From Tetrastigma voinierianum (taxonomy: Eukaryota; Streptophyta; Magnoliopsida; Vitales; Vitaceae): a DNA stretch of 64,000 nucleotides. The translations under genes and the position numbers were made by a program. The stretch spans positions 268,607 through 332,606 of the forward strand of contig JAEQBH010005276.1 of the NCBI GenBank assembly GCA_016808115.1, given 5' to 3'. Positions 1-11,865 of this stretch are shown in pieces. Positions within the stretch are counted from its first letter, which is position 1. Every line of letters begins with the position of its first letter. The notes below the pieces were generated by a model. The model ran no database searches. It saw nothing but the letters and a program-made list of their open reading frames with translations, and was not told the DNA's origin.

Positions 1-690
1 GAGCACTTCCTCCAAGTCTCGCCGACCGCTTCGAATTCGTGCCTTCTCGCAGACGCCTCCCGATACCCTAATTTCGAAAGCCATTCGTGACTTTAAATGA
101 CGAGGTGCAAGATTGAAATGGGACGTCGCGACGCGGATAGCTTCACTTCCTTTCCCGCCATCATTGTTCCAAAACCGCCTAAAGCCGCCTTTACGCCCAA
201 TGAACCTCAGAATCCACACCGCATTACAAAATCGTGGATCTAGCCACAAAAACTATAAAATTATTATAAAATAAATGTGAAAAATGACGAACCGACGCGA
301 GTGTAAGATGAGTGTTTTAGGCACTCATCAGTGGTCAGACAAGTTAACGAAGAATTCGAGTCCTAAGACCCTCGAATGGCGAAATACGTCTCTTGGGTAA
401 AACAACGCTTGAACAGCTTTCCGGTTTGGAACCGGAGCACGCCCTGCGGGACTCAATGAAAGGCGCACGCATCGCCTCCGTGTCGCTGAACAATCACCGA
501 AACCATATTTCTCGCCATTTACCATCAATCAAGCTTCATCAATCGTATCCCCGCAAATCATAGACAAGGACCCTCGTCCCGATGGACCTGGCCCGGACGG
601 ACCCCATCACACCATATCTAAGCATCACTGTGACAACTCCCTAAATCCGAGAGGGACAAGGCCCACAAGCTTCAAATCCAACCAGATTTT
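1..690. other. Unassigned non-coding DNA at the window edge
   Basis: No open frame here shows a recognisable domain. The base composition resembles the GC-rich Tat-element DNA that follows, so this may be degraded retrotransposon (RNase H or spacer), but I cannot show that. Short frames on both strands lack family motifs. Confidence 0.4.
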
Positions 691-1782
691 CCTTGATCGA
701 TGGGCAACTGCTCAACGGCCTCGGGCGGTCCGGTGATTCAAGTGCCCGACACCAACAAAGCTAATACGACTTCGCTGAGCCGCATGAAGGAATATGTGGA
801 ACCACCCAGCGGAAGAACCGCCCATCTGCCCATACCAAGGGTACTATTAAATGAATTACGAAAGCCGATGTCATTGATTATACTAGGAAAGTGTGATCGT
901 CACTATTTGACTCGTTTCATCCCGAAATCACCGATGCAAGACTCCAATCTCTATCTCTAGCCCTCGCCCTTTGGGTAATAAATGGGGGATCGATATAGTT
1001 GGACCATTACCACCGCTTCCAAAATTTCAAAAGAAGTTACTACCAGGCCACTGACCATTTCGTAGCGGATCGAGTATCAAGCATTCTCTTCGACAAGGAT
1101 CTGGATGTCACTCGCTTTATCCGAAGAATATTATGCCATCTCGACATCCCTGCATCAATCTCTAATAACCGCCCTAATTCTGACAAATGGTCTATCGAAA
1201 CTTCTCGTTAGGAATTGAAGATAAAAATTCATACTCCACCCCACATCCCAAAGCAATGGCCCCGGCAGAGGCTCCAACAAAACCCTCGCAACGACCCCGA
1301 AAAAATTGGATTCGGCTAAGGGAAAATGCGTGGATGAACTCCCCGGGGTACTCTGGGCTTACAAAACCACTGCCCGCAAACTCACTGGTATGTCTCCATT
1401 CACAATCACGTATGGAATGGAAGCTATCATCCCCATGGAAATTGGTATGTCCACCATCCTGACAAACACCCCCGAACAGAGGAGTATAGAATTAATGATC
1501 AAGGGGCTTGACACAGTCGATGAATTACGAGAGTCAGCAGCCATCCGCATAGCATTCTACCAGCGCCGATTGGAAAGATCTTACAATAAACAGATTAAGC
1601 CTCGAGCATTCCAACCCGGGGACCTAGTGCTAAAAAGAGTATTTGAGAATACGACTGACCCAACCACAGGAAAGTTCGAACCCAACTGGAAGGACCATAT
1701 CTTTCTAACACGAATGGGAATCCGGCCACGCCTAGACAAACTTGATGGGACCCCAGACTTTGAATGTGGAATGCAAACATAA
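690..1782 (+). pseudogene. Integrase of a Tat-lineage Ty3/gypsy retrotransposon, frameshifted
   Basis: This is the end of pol. In the element it would insert retrotransposon cDNA into chromosomes. A decayed zinc-binding part lies around 780-920 (a KCDRH remnant of the usual KCDRCQ). The start of the core follows at about 970-1010, where WGIDIVGPLPP-like residues can be read across frames. The best part is 1306-1782, one frame of 158 residues: LPGVLWAYKTT, then TYGMEAIIPMEIG, RRLERSYNKQIKPR, FQPGDLVLKRVFENT and GKFEPNW, which is the C-terminal order of plant Tat integrases. The usual GPY after PNW is degraded. At least three frame changes and several stops separate the parts, so no integrase could be made. 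The minisatellite and antisense ORF that follow are also typical of Tat. Confidence 0.85.
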
Positions 1783-1861
1783 TCTTAAGAGGTATTATCA
1801 ATAAAGAATGATTCAATATCAACGCGACGTATGTTCATTTACTCCTCTACGATCAACACTT

Positions 1862-2470
1862 AAAGTCCTGATGGCGAGTAAATGACCCGTCTGCCCGGCA
1901 GTTAACTTATAGCCTAGCCAACTTTAAAAGTCCGTATGGCGTAGTGAAATGACCATCCGGCCCGTAAAGATAACTTCTGGGGACGGTCAACTTAAAAGTC
2001 CGAACGGGCGAATAAAATGATTCGTCTAACTGCAAAGATAACTTAGCCGCTAACTTAAAAGTCCCAGGTGCAAGAAAAATGACCTGTCCGCCCGAAAAGA
2101 TAACTTGATACCGACTGCTAAAAGTCCCGATGGCATAGTAAATGACCTGCTCGGTCCTAAAGATAATCTTATAGCCTACCAACTTAAAAGTCCGGATGGT
2201 GCAAGAAATGACTCGTCCACTTAAAAGATAACTGAGAATACCAACTTAAAAGTTTGATGACGCAAAGAAATGGGACTTGTCCGCCGTGTAAAAGATAACT
2301 TTCTAATGGTCAACTCCAAAAAAGTCTGATGGCGCAAGAAGACATGTCCGCCCGTATGGATAAATCCCAACCGGTCAACACCCAAAGTCCGGATGGCGCA
2401 GAAAAATGACCCATCAGGCCCGGTACAAATAATATTTTCCTAGTCAACCCGGACGGCGCGTAAAATGCCC
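1862..2470 (+). repeat. Minisatellite of about 65 bp, ten degenerate copies, downstream of Tat integrase
   Basis: A core reading AAAGTCCgGATGGCG...AAATGACCCGTCCGCCCG...GATAACTT recurs. The AAAGTC-type anchors fall at about 1862, 1927, 1995, 2058, 2121, 2187, 2249, 2321, 2384 and 2448, giving spacings of 62-72 bp. Copies differ by substitutions and small indels. Tandem repeats between pol and the 3' LTR are a known habit of Tat/Ogre elements. No coding function is apparent, and the open frames crossing it are repeat artefacts. Confidence 0.85.
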
Positions 2471-2820
2471 TTTTCGACTCTATTTAGGAATCTATTATTT
2501 AATTCGCAGCGGCGTCTCGAAAGATATCACTTAACCCCAAATTTAACATCCCAAATTGGGACTAATGAAACATATCCCTGGTCTCCACTAGGGCAATTAT
2601 AGCTCTATATAACCCGGTTAAGCCGGAAAGAAGTACTTTATCCAAAAAACAAGAAATAAAATGTCTAAGTACAAAAGTAGAGAAGAGATTGTCATGCAAA
2701 ATACATTTGTTGATTCTTTTTGGCCCTAACCCTCGCAGCCTCACCCTACCAAATTTCGGGGCTCCGTGAGTATGTCAACCTCTCCCTCGGCACCCGGAAG
2801 GCCTTTGTCTGCTAAATCTT
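2471..2820. other. Non-coding spacer between minisatellite and antisense ORF
   Basis: Moderately AT-rich spacer within the Tat element. It contains a small palindrome (ATCCCAAATTGGGA, near 2548-2561) and no recognisable coding motif. Confidence 0.4.
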
Positions 2821-2822
2821 CT

Positions 2823-4277
2823 TCAGCAGTCTCGAAGGGCTTGACAATGGATAAGGTAAATGAAGAGCCCGGGGGGCATCGAGGATTCACGAAAAATTCG
2901 GGTCAGAGGAGTAGATGTATCCGGCATCCCATGAGGGATTTTAGGCTTGCTCCCACGTATATCATGCGCATAGGCGCAACAGTTGTAACCATAGTAAAAA
3001 ATCAAGTCATTGCTCTTATCAAACTCAACCTCCAATGCCGACCTCTCTGCGGAACTCTTCTCCCGGAAAGCCGCGAAGTCGTCCTTAGTGGCCCCCAGCT
3101 CCATGAGTAGAGACAATCGCTCGTCCGTTAAGCGACCACTCTCTTCCTCTGCCCTCCGGCAGGCCTCCTTGGCAGCCACCAAGGCTTGTTGAATGGAGCC
3201 AAGTTCAGACTCCGCCTTCAGCCGGCCGCCTTCTGAGGTGGTTAGAGCACTTTGGACCCGAGACAGTTCCATCTCAACCTGCGCTCGGGCGCTCCCCGCT
3301 GCCTCAGTCTCTAACCGCTCCATTGCCACCTAGTGCCGGGCGGCACCCCTCTCAATTTCAGCCCGAGCCGTCTTATCTGCGGCTTCTTTAGCCTCCAGCT
3401 CCAAACGCCGGATGGTCAACTAGGCCTCTTTCAAAGAGGCATCTAAGCTCCTCCGCGTAAAGCCCCTCGACTCAATATATACCGGGAAGTCGCCAAGATC
3501 CTCACCGACATTGATGAATTCACGGTGCTGGAGGGACATGTTGCGAACGGCTGTAATGGCTTGCGAAAAAGCATGTTTAATCAAACAGCCCGATAATGAC
3601 TTCAAAATTTTTCATACGAATAAGTTTTACTACTTTACCAAATTTTCCGTTCGATCGAAGTTCCGCTTATGGACCGTGATCCCGCTCTTCGACTATTTGA
3701 TAACATCTCCTTTATAGTACCGACGGGAACATTGACCGAATACTCCTCACCCCGTCCCGCCTGGCTCACTGCAACCGCAATCGCCCTCGGGTACAACCGC
3801 TTCAGACAGGCCATCGTGACTCACCCCGATTGAAAGGCTTCCAAATGTGGAGCGATGGACTCACATCATCAAAGTCCGGCACCGCCACTTCCACCACGAG
3901 TCGGCCGCGAGGGGGCGATAAGAGCCGAGCAAAGATCTGGCCTAAAGAACTGCCGCGCTCTATTAGCGAGCGCATCAAAGACCCAGCGGCTTTCTAGCCA
4001 TTTGGGAGGATGGACCACTAGCAATGCAGGAGGAGTTGGAGCTTCCTCCCTTTTCTCTTCACGGGCAATGTCCTCCGAGCCCGGCTGATAGTTAGACCCC
4101 ATTTCGGGAGAGGTCAGGATCACGATTGTTTGTATCTCCGAACCCCCATCCATAGAGGGGCGAACCGACCCTTCGGCCCATTTGGCCTCCCGCCGCCTTC
4201 TCTGCCGCTTCAGGTGCATAGCGATCTAGCAACTCGCCATCTCTTCCTCCTTCTTCCTCTTCCGAAGTGAGACGTGG
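2823..4277 (-). pseudogene. Tat antisense ORF, C-terminal part (coiled coil), interrupted by stops
   Basis: Read on the - strand, opposite to the pol of its own element. From 4277 downward there is a charged, basic and acidic segment with VVHPPKWLESRW (about 4010-3970). A stretch to about 3420 follows, then after in-frame stops near 3420 and 3330 a 168-residue frame (3329-2823) starts METEAA-like. That frame is a heptad-rich Ala/Glu/Arg/Leu coiled coil followed by YGYNCCAYAHDI and PHGMPDTSTPLT. I recognise the YNCCAxAH/GMPD signature from antisense accessory proteins of plant Tat elements; their function is unknown. The N-terminal part lies at 14916-15783, beyond an inserted Tekay element. 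Frameshifts and stops show that it is dead. Confidence 0.7.
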
Positions 4278-4984
4278 TGACGCCCCAACCCCGCATAGAG
4301 ATGTCAAGTGAGGTCACTCTTTTTTTTTTTTTTTTTTTTTAAACTTATAATCTTTACACTTATATATTCATATAATGTTAAACAATTAACTTGTATTACA
4401 TTCTGTAGCAGTGGATTACAAAATATAAATACAAGTTCCAAATATGGAAATGTTCAACATCTACAATATTTACATTGGTTACAAAATTTCATATACAAAA
4501 TATACCTAAAGGTCTTCCAGTGGGCACCAATTGCTGTGTGGCCTGACCGCTGATGGTGGATTGTCCCACTCTCCGGTTTCCTCTTTCACCTACACGGATT
4601 GAACACCCGTGCTAAGCTTTACGCTTAGTGGGAATATGACTTCTATTAAGAGTCACCACACTTTTATACAAATGCATATGACACATATAACATTACCGAT
4701 TCTTATCATTTCGCATATATATATCCTTTTCATAACGATTGTCATATCTTATCATCTTCTATATACTTTTCATGTCATCATCATGTACTTTACTGCTCTT
4801 CAGAATCAGATACTATCATCACATAAAGGCTATGCTTCATATTCTTTTCGTATATTCTACATTTCGTATATACTCCGCTATTTCTTTTTATGTTTCATGT
4901 CCGCATAAACCTTTAGAAGCGGATACTGTGAAACCATGGAGGCCGAAGGTGCCGTTATCATCAGGTGAGACAATGTACTATGCC

Positions 4985-5230
4985 CTAATATGAAACCCGA
5001 AGGTATCATCATTGTAAGGAGACGCTGGACCATCCACAGTGCCTGCAATATGATACCCGAAGGTATCATCACCGTATGAGACAAAGGACCATCCATGAGT
5101 ACCGGTAATATGATACACCCGGCTGCATCATCACCGCATGAGACAAAGGACCATTCATGAGTTCCCAGAATATGATACCCGAAGGTATCATCACTGTATG
5201 AGACAGTGACCATTCATGAGTGCCCGGAGG
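4985..5230. repeat. About 61-bp tandem repeat with a palindromic core, in the Tekay LTR
   Basis: About four copies of AATATGATACCCGAAGGTATCATCA...ATGAGACA...GACCATTCATGAGTgCCCg, at about 4990, 5048, 5108 and 5170. The core GATACC-CGAA-GGTATC is a short hairpin. The same array is present in the other LTR at 12600-12845, so it was part of the LTR before insertion. Confidence 0.8.
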
Positions 5231-5456
5231 CACTGTGGTGACCCTTTCGGCCACCTGATCCAAACGGGATCTATGTCATCGACCCAAACGTGGTCGGAAT
5301 ATCTCGATACAAAGGCCGCAAAGAACTGCTTTTTCCCTAATAGGCATGCCTCATCTATCCTCTACTGTGCTCTATGCATAACTAATGTGTGTATTTTCTC
5401 TCTCTGCTTAGTATATATCTCATATTCCCGAATAATTATTGTCATTCTATTCATAT

Positions 5457-5459
<3 letters not shown>

Positions 5460-5510
<51 letters not shown>
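5460..5510. repeat. (AT)n microsatellite in the Tekay LTR
   Basis: About 24 TA units follow CATATGGGA. The counterpart in the other LTR (about 13053-13076) has only about 12 units, so length changed after insertion. Tyr-Ile frames across it are artefacts. Confidence 0.95.
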
Positions 5511-5512
<2 letters not shown>

Positions 5513-5689
5513 CATATTTTCATATCTCATTATATGCATAAATAACTATGCTTACCATGTATGCTTATGAGTTATTTATGAATTCATAATAGGCATTCCT
5601 AATACAAATAACTATGGTTACCTATACTGCCTACTGTTTTCCGTGTTTTCTTGAACTAAAATGAGTTCCAATCTTATCAAGCTGTCTAT

Positions 5690-5980
5690 TGATGAATTCT
5701 TGACTCAATGGGCTTTCCATAGAGTCCAAGAACACTAATCGGAGTTCGCATCAAGAAGACCTTCCGGTTGGAGGTCATAATGCACAAGCCTCGACAGAGC
5801 CGACCGAATCGACGAGCTGAGCTGTCGCGGACGAGCCTGCCTCTAACACCTCGGTTCGACATCTACCATCCTCAGGCATATGAACGTATTCTTGACTCAA
5901 TGGGCTTTCCATAGAGTCCAAGAACACCAAATCGAGTTCAAACAAGGAGATGACCCCAAAGTTGGAGGTCATGCGCGAAT
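5690..5980. repeat. Direct duplication of about 95 bp within the Tekay LTR
   Basis: The segment ATTCTTGACTCAATGGGCTT...AGAGTCCAAGAACAC...GGAGGTCAT occurs at about 5696-5780 and again at 5886-5972. Both copies also occur in the right LTR (about 13262-13350 and 13470-13560). Confidence 0.75.
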
Positions 5981-5981
5981 A

Positions 5982-6400
5982 ACCTTGACGAGCCGACGAG
6001 CTGCATCAAGTGACGAGCAATCGCTTGACGAGCACCGCTTGACGAAAACGCTTGACGGCAATCGCTTGATGAGTACCGCTTGATCGAGCACTGCTCTGAC
6101 TAGTACCGTTTGATCGCAGTACCGTTTGACGAGTACCATTTTGACTAGTACCGCTTGGACGAAAAATCGCTTAATTCAGTACCGCTTGACGAGTAATCGC
6201 TTGATTTAGTACCGCTGGACTAGCACCGCTTGACGAGTACCGCTTAACTAGCAATCGCTGACTAGCAATCGCTTGACGAGCAATCGCTTGACTAGCAATC
6301 ATGATCGAGTACCGTTTGACGAAAGAATCGCTTGACAACCACCGTTTGACGACCTCTCGCTCTGGACGACCCCGTTTGACAACCTCTCGCTTGACGACCC
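5982..6400. repeat. Short-unit minisatellite (TTGACGAG-type) in the Tekay LTR
   Basis: About 25 degenerate units of 14-18 bp built on cTTGACGAGtACCG, with variants TTGACTAGtACCG and TTGACGAGCAATCG, ending in TTGACGACC forms. The same array, with different unit order and indels, is at 13572-13995 in the other LTR. Confidence 0.85.
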
Positions 6401-7329
6401 TCACCCATTTGTCCTGTTCCAGAGTATAAAAAGACCATAACTTGGTCTTACAGGAGTTCGGAATTGAGAAATTAAAATCCTAACATCAAGTTCATTGATG
6501 TGGCTACAATTTCACAGAAGGACGTATCACAAATTCCTCCTTATTTCTCGAATCTAAAACTCGTTCTAAGATCCAAGCATTACATATGTCAATAATAGGG
6601 CATTTTCCGGGTTCAACTTGCAACTACACTTCTCAAACACATATTTAGGAGCCTTAAAGCTCTTCTCTTAACTCAACCCTACAAGAAATGAGTTTAGAGT
6701 TCTAAACCCAAACCATACACAAGATAGAGGGTTCTTTAAAACATGTATCCATACCGTCTAGACCAAAACTAATTTGATATTAACTCCAAGATATGTGTCC
6801 ATACACCTAGTTTACATACACATATTCATAGTTCCATACTTTCTTTCTATACCAAATCATAGTTCCATACAACCGAAGACATGTATCCGTACACACCTAG
6901 TTTACATACACATATTCATGGTTCCATACTTTTCTATACTAAATCATAGTTCCATACAACCCAAATCGTATCCATACCCATACTCAAATTTAGTAATTCC
7001 ATACATGTGATCTTCTTCTTCTTCTTCTTCTTCTTCCTTTCTTATCCGTATTTGCTCTCCCTTTCTCCAAGACCAAAATGAGATATTTATTTTGGTCTTA
7101 TCCTTATTTAATCTTATCCCCTTTTTATTTCACTTTGGTCCTCCAACTTTCTAATATTTACAAATCAATTTATAATATTTTTACAATAGCCTCAATCTTC
7201 TTATTATTTGTAATTTAACTTATGCATATTCCTGTTTTGTTTTTATCTTTATTTATTCAATAAATATACTACGTTTATTATACCCAAAACATTTTATAAA
7301 ACTATTAGGGTATAATTTGGGATGTTACA

Positions 7330-7345
7330 AACTCTCCCTTAAAAA
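7330..7345 (-). promoter_or_regulatory. Polypurine tract of the Tekay element
   Basis: On the - strand a purine-rich TTTTAAGGGAGAGTT directly precedes the TGTAACATCCC start of the 3' LTR. This is the expected site for plus-strand DNA priming. Confidence 0.6.
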
Positions 7346-8480
7346 GAATTTCGTCTGAATTCATACTCGATTCAAGAGTTGCGGATACTGTGTCATTACA
7401 TGCTTCCGTCCCAGCTCTTTTCTCTACTGTGGTGCTGCTGCAGAACTCACTAATGGTACTTGTTTGTTCCGCAATCGTTTCACCTCTCGAGCCGAATGGT
7501 CTTCGCCCTCATCATATGACAAATCTTCTTTGCATTTCATCTCTTAGATTGGTAGTATGTGCGACTCCATCGAGCGGTAATCCCAAGATCACACATGAAA
7601 CACATCGTAATTTGGCCAACTCCTCGTAGGGAGCAATCGATAGGCCACAGAGCCAATACGTTCCAAAATCTCATATGGCCCTATGAACCTTGGACTCAAC
7701 TTGCCTTTCTGACCAAACCTAAGAATTTTCCTCCATGGTGATACCTTTAAGAAGACCTTGTCTCCCACTTTATATTCAATATCTCTCCTCTTTAGGTTAG
7801 CGTACGATTTTTGTCTATCACTAGCCGCCTTTAACCTCTGCCGAATAACTTGTACTTTCTCTTCTGTATCTTTTACTATGTCTCACCTACGCCGTCATTC
7901 AATTCAGCCCAACACAATGTGAGTTCTACATTTTCAGCTTCATATGGTGCCATACCAATGCTTGACTGAAAACTATTGTTATAGGCAAATTCCATTAAGG
8001 GAATATACCTATCCCAACTTCCCGAAAATTCTATGACACAACCTCGAAGCATATCTTCGAGCACTTGAATCAATCTCTCCGACTGTCCATCTGTTTGCGG
8101 ATGGAATGTCGTACTAAAATTCAGCTTAGTGCCTAAAGCTGACTGTAATTCCTTCCAGAACCTTGATGTAAATCGCGGATCTCTATCCGACACAATAGAC
8201 AACGGCACACCATGCAATCGCACAATCTCATCTACATAACTCGGCCTAGTCGATCCATGTAATAGTCAATCCCGACCGGGTATAAAATGGGCCGACTTTG
8301 TGAGCCTATCTACAATCACCTGTGACAGAGTCATGTTTTGTTGTGTGAGGGGAAACCCTAATAATAAAACTGATGGTAATGTTATCCCACTTCCATTGAG
8401 GAACTGAAGAATTTAACAAACCTCAGGCACTTGGTGTTCAATTTTTGACTTGTCGACACGTCAAACACTTAGACACATAT
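7346..8480 (-). pseudogene. Integrase and C-terminal end of pol, Tekay element (- strand)
   Basis: The clearest piece is 7876-8223: IVSDRDPRFTSRFW with one catalytic Asp, then FHPQTDGQSER and VLEDMLR with the catalytic Glu region, then SWDRYIPLMEFAYNNS and SIGMAPYEA. This is textbook chromovirus integrase. The stretch 7346-7875 corresponds to the C-terminal domain and the place of a chromodomain. It is too frameshifted for me to prove a chromodomain. Confidence 0.88.
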
Positions 8481-9060
8481 CACTACATCTCTTTTCATTC
8501 CTTTCCACCAATAAACTGCTTAAGTCCCGGTATACCATTCCTCCAGATGCATGGTAAATACCGTATTATGAGCCTCAAATAGCAACTTTGCTTTAGCTCT
8601 CATCATTTGGCACACATAATCTATGTTGGAAATACAAATTTCCAAATTTCTTTCTCTAAAATTCGTCTTGTCACTCATCTCTAACCATCTGTAAATTTTT
8701 CTCGTAGCTCTTCATCATTTTTCACAAGATCTATAATCATTTGTTTTAAACGGGTTATGCTTCTAATTGAAAGCTAACATAGCTCCATCATCTCCTAGTC
8801 TCCAATCACTGTGATCGTAAAGGACATCGCTACCACTGCCTTTCATTTTGAAGCACGCCTACTATATTAGCCTCCGGATGGTAATCTATGATGCAGCCAT
8901 AATCCTTAATAACTCTAACCACCTCCGCTGCCTCAAATTTAACTCTTCTCGCTGCTAGTACTTGAGACTCTTATGATCGTGTAAATTCACACTTTTCTCC
9001 CCGTATAAGTAGTGTGTCGCATATTTTTAAAGCAACACTACCGCAGCCTAACTCTAAGTC
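8481..9060 (-). pseudogene. RNase H / integrase zinc-finger interval of the Tekay element, heavily decayed
   Basis: By position between integrase and reverse transcriptase on the - strand this should hold RNase H and the HHCC finger. Only scattered matches are visible and no frame is open for long. The call rests mainly on position. Confidence 0.45.
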
Positions 9061-9960
9061 ATGAGGGATATTTGTTCATGTGGCTTCAACCTGCCTAGAC
9101 GCATACCACTACTTTCTCCCATCTTTCAGATTAACACGCATCCTAAACCAATGCAGCATGAAGCATCACTTATACAAAGTATACTCTTTTCCGGGAGTAG
9201 GTCAAAGGCTACACACCGTGCTTCAAACCAAAGATCCCTTCTTAACCGTTCAAACTATTCTGATATTGTCCGTCCACTCAAACTTTATTCCTTTCCCGAG
9301 TAATCCCGTGAGCCGGAGAAGCTTGGCACTGAAAAGCCTCTCACAAATCTTCTATAATAACCGGCTAGGACCCAAGAAACTTCTCAAATCTCTGCTACAT
9401 TTTGAGGTGATTTCCAACTCACAACCGCTTCCAATCTTAGCAGATCAACTCTTATACCTCGCCAGACACAATGTGGCCTAAGAATGAGAATTTCCTTTAG
9501 CCAAAATCACATTTGCCGAGCTTAGCATATAACTTCTTTTCTTAACGTCTCTAAGACTATTCTCTGTGTTGTCTATGTTCCCGTACATCCCAATACACCA
9601 GATATCATCAATAAAACCACAACAAATTGATCCCACATAGGGTCAAAACCATTCATCAAATCCATGAATGCCGCCGGTGCATTAGTCAACCCAAATGGCA
9701 TGACCAAAAAACCATAATGACCATATTTGCCTCTAAATGCGCCTTCATTATCTCCTTCCTTTACCCTCAACCGATAATACCCCGATCGCAGGTCATCTCT
9801 AAAAGACACCGCCTTTCAACTGATCAAAGATCTTCAATTCTCGGCAATGGGTACTTGTTTTCACTGCCACCTATTGATTCGCGATAATCGACGCACATCC
9901 GTAGAGTGTCATCTTCTTTTCACAAATAAAACAGTGCACCTAAGTGTGATACACTGGCCT
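9061..9960 (-). pseudogene. Reverse transcriptase of the Tekay element (- strand)
   Basis: At 9573-9809 the - strand reads SGYYRLRVKEGD, FRGKYGHYGFLVMPFGLTNAPAAFMDLMN and QFVVV, the fingers/palm region of Ty3/gypsy reverse transcriptase just before the catalytic FIDD box. A frameshift follows immediately, so the FIDD box is lost from the frame. Upstream, near 9900-10000, traces of the N-terminal polymerase region remain. No functional polymerase is possible. Confidence 0.85.
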
Positions 9961-10139
9961 GGAGCAACCTTTATCTAAAAGTTCTGCAATTGACTCTTCT
10001 TTAACTTTCAGCTCCGTTGGAGCCATCCTACGGTGCCCGACATGTGGGACTGCCTCGGTACAATTTCTATGGCTATCCACCTCTCTCATGTGGAATACTC
10101 CGTAACTCTTCGTGGAATACATCCGGGAAATTCCCTACT

Positions 10140-10700
10140 AGGGATCTTTCTACATCAACTTGACCTCTCTTGAGTCAAGTATCAAAGCCAAGAATGTCTC
10201 ACATCCTTTCCTCATAATTCTCCTAGTCAGATAGTGGAGATGACATTAGACATTACACTTGATCCAATGCCTCAGACTATTACCTCGCCCCGGTCTGTGA
10301 GCATTTCAACACTACCGCCTTTTGTCCATTAATCCACGATAGCTCGGTAGCTTAGAGGTCAACCAATCCATTCCTAGAATCAAGTCAAACCGAATGGTAA
10401 GGTTATCAAATCACGAAACTCTTGCTCAGATAACAACGGGACAATTTCTATATGTTATTCACACTAACGTCAGGCCCCAACTGACTAGTTACATGCATGT
10501 CATATGCTAATTTCTTACTGCTGGACTTTGTCAGTCACATGCCCTTGCACATATGAATGAGTAGATCCAGGATCAATCAATGCATTCCATCTCTATATCA
10601 TAAAGAAAATATACTAGCTATAACCTCGTGGAGCATTCCGATCCTCACTTGAGCCTCTCATAGCATATGCTCGTGCCGAAGCCGTAGGCATGGGACTACC
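10140..10700 (-). pseudogene. Retropepsin-like protease of the Tekay element (- strand)
   Basis: On the - strand at about 10550-10575 the active-site motif ALIDPGSTHSY is legible, the form used by plant chromovirus proteases. Flanking sequence is frameshifted. It lies between gag (11.0-11.8 kb) and reverse transcriptase, as expected. Confidence 0.75.
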
Positions 10701-10836
10701 CACCGTCCTCGAAACTATGCCTCGTCCTTATAATCAGATGGGCCACCACGACCTACCACACTGAGCCTAGTGGTATCGCAGATCTTCCTCCGCCACTTCC
10801 TTGTCAGGTTTCCATTATCCCCTAACTCTTGCGACA

Positions 10837-11808
10837 TCAGGCTTTCAAATGCTCAAGGCTTCCACACCGAAACAAACACCCTCCGTCACTATCTCGTAAA
10901 CCCCAAATGCCTCTATAGCAATGAGGGCATTTAGGAATTCTCCTGCCCAACTCGGCACTTCTACCCGCACTACGTACAGACCGACCTTGTCTTCCACTTC
11001 TCAATGAACTATATTCGATTTGATCGAGATCTCTAGCTCTTTCCGAGGAGTGCACAAAGCCCTAGAAAACTTTCGAAACTTTCTGTCGCCGCTTCTAGTT
11101 TCTACTTTCATTGTACTCTTGGACCAACTCGATAGAAATCCACGGCTTGGAGAGAAGTCGTTAGTGCCAAATACTTCTTGATGGAATCCACAACCATCCT
11201 CAAATTGCCTACACCAAAATGCCTCGGTGAGGACCGATTCAGGCACATACTTACTCAGGTGGCTAAATTATTTCTCATATTCAACCACGGATAAGTTCCT
11301 TTGCTTCAGATTTAGGAACTGCTTCCATTTGGAATCCCTATACATTTCGGTAACATACTTTGCCCTAAACTCTTGGACAAAGAACCCCAAGTCAGCGGGA
11401 TTTTAAACTCTGACTTTTTGAGAATTCAGTTTCTACCAGTCGATGCTCCCACCCCGTAATAGTGAGACTCCATGAGGCTCTCTCGATCGGGAGGACATCT
11501 AACCACTTATAATAATCTCTTCTAACTTTTCTAACCGTATCTCGCTTCTCGACTCCTTCCATGCTCGACCCATGGAATTCCTCTACTCCATGTCTTCTTA
11601 CTGTGTCTATTGGAGCTTTAGGAGAGGTCAATCTATCCAATACCCGAGCCATGTCTTGCGATATTCTCAACAAGGCTTCCGTGGGCTCATTAGGTACATT
11701 ACCCGGTTCGCCAGGTCGATAACCCTTGTTCTCTGGGTCGACACTTTCAGCACTTCTTCTAACGATCCATCTATACAAAACACAAAGGACATCCACATCA
11801 GCCCACAT
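10837..11808 (-). pseudogene. Gag of the Tekay element (- strand)
   Basis: The N-terminal frame 11808-11392 (138 residues) matches the start of chromovirus Gag in its pattern: a variable region, a helical RISQDMARVLDRL stretch, then a conserved entry into the capsid domain. A second frame at 11246-11001 covers a later capsid part. Stops and frameshifts separate them. The region 10837-11055 is the expected position of the nucleocapsid, but the zinc knuckle is not clear. Confidence 0.6.
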
Positions 11809-11865
11809 TACTAAACATAGGCTTCTATCATATATACTCTATTCTAGAGCCGCCTAAACCTAGGA

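Larger units (their letters stand above)
4278..7329 (-). repeat. 3' LTR of the Tekay element (left copy)
   Basis: Matches 11905-14915 along its length, starting with the T-run and AAACTTATAA...TTTACACTTA. It ends with ATACCCAAAACATTTTATAAAACT and GGGTATAATTTGGGATGTTACA. Inside are a 61-bp repeat, an (AT)n tract, a TTGACGAG minisatellite, a ~110-bp TACATACACATATTCAT duplication (about 6790-6960) and a CTT microsatellite at 7014-7035. Small frames inside (for example 4609-4908) are non-coding. Confidence 0.9.

Noticed and set aside
4609..4993. Hydrophobic + strand frames that look like membrane proteins
   Set aside because: They lie inside the LTR and recur, broken differently, at 12174-12450 in the other LTR. 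Non-coding.
5216..5545. 109-residue + strand frame ending in repeated Ile-Tyr
   Set aside because: It runs through the (AT)n tract of the Tekay LTR and has no domain.
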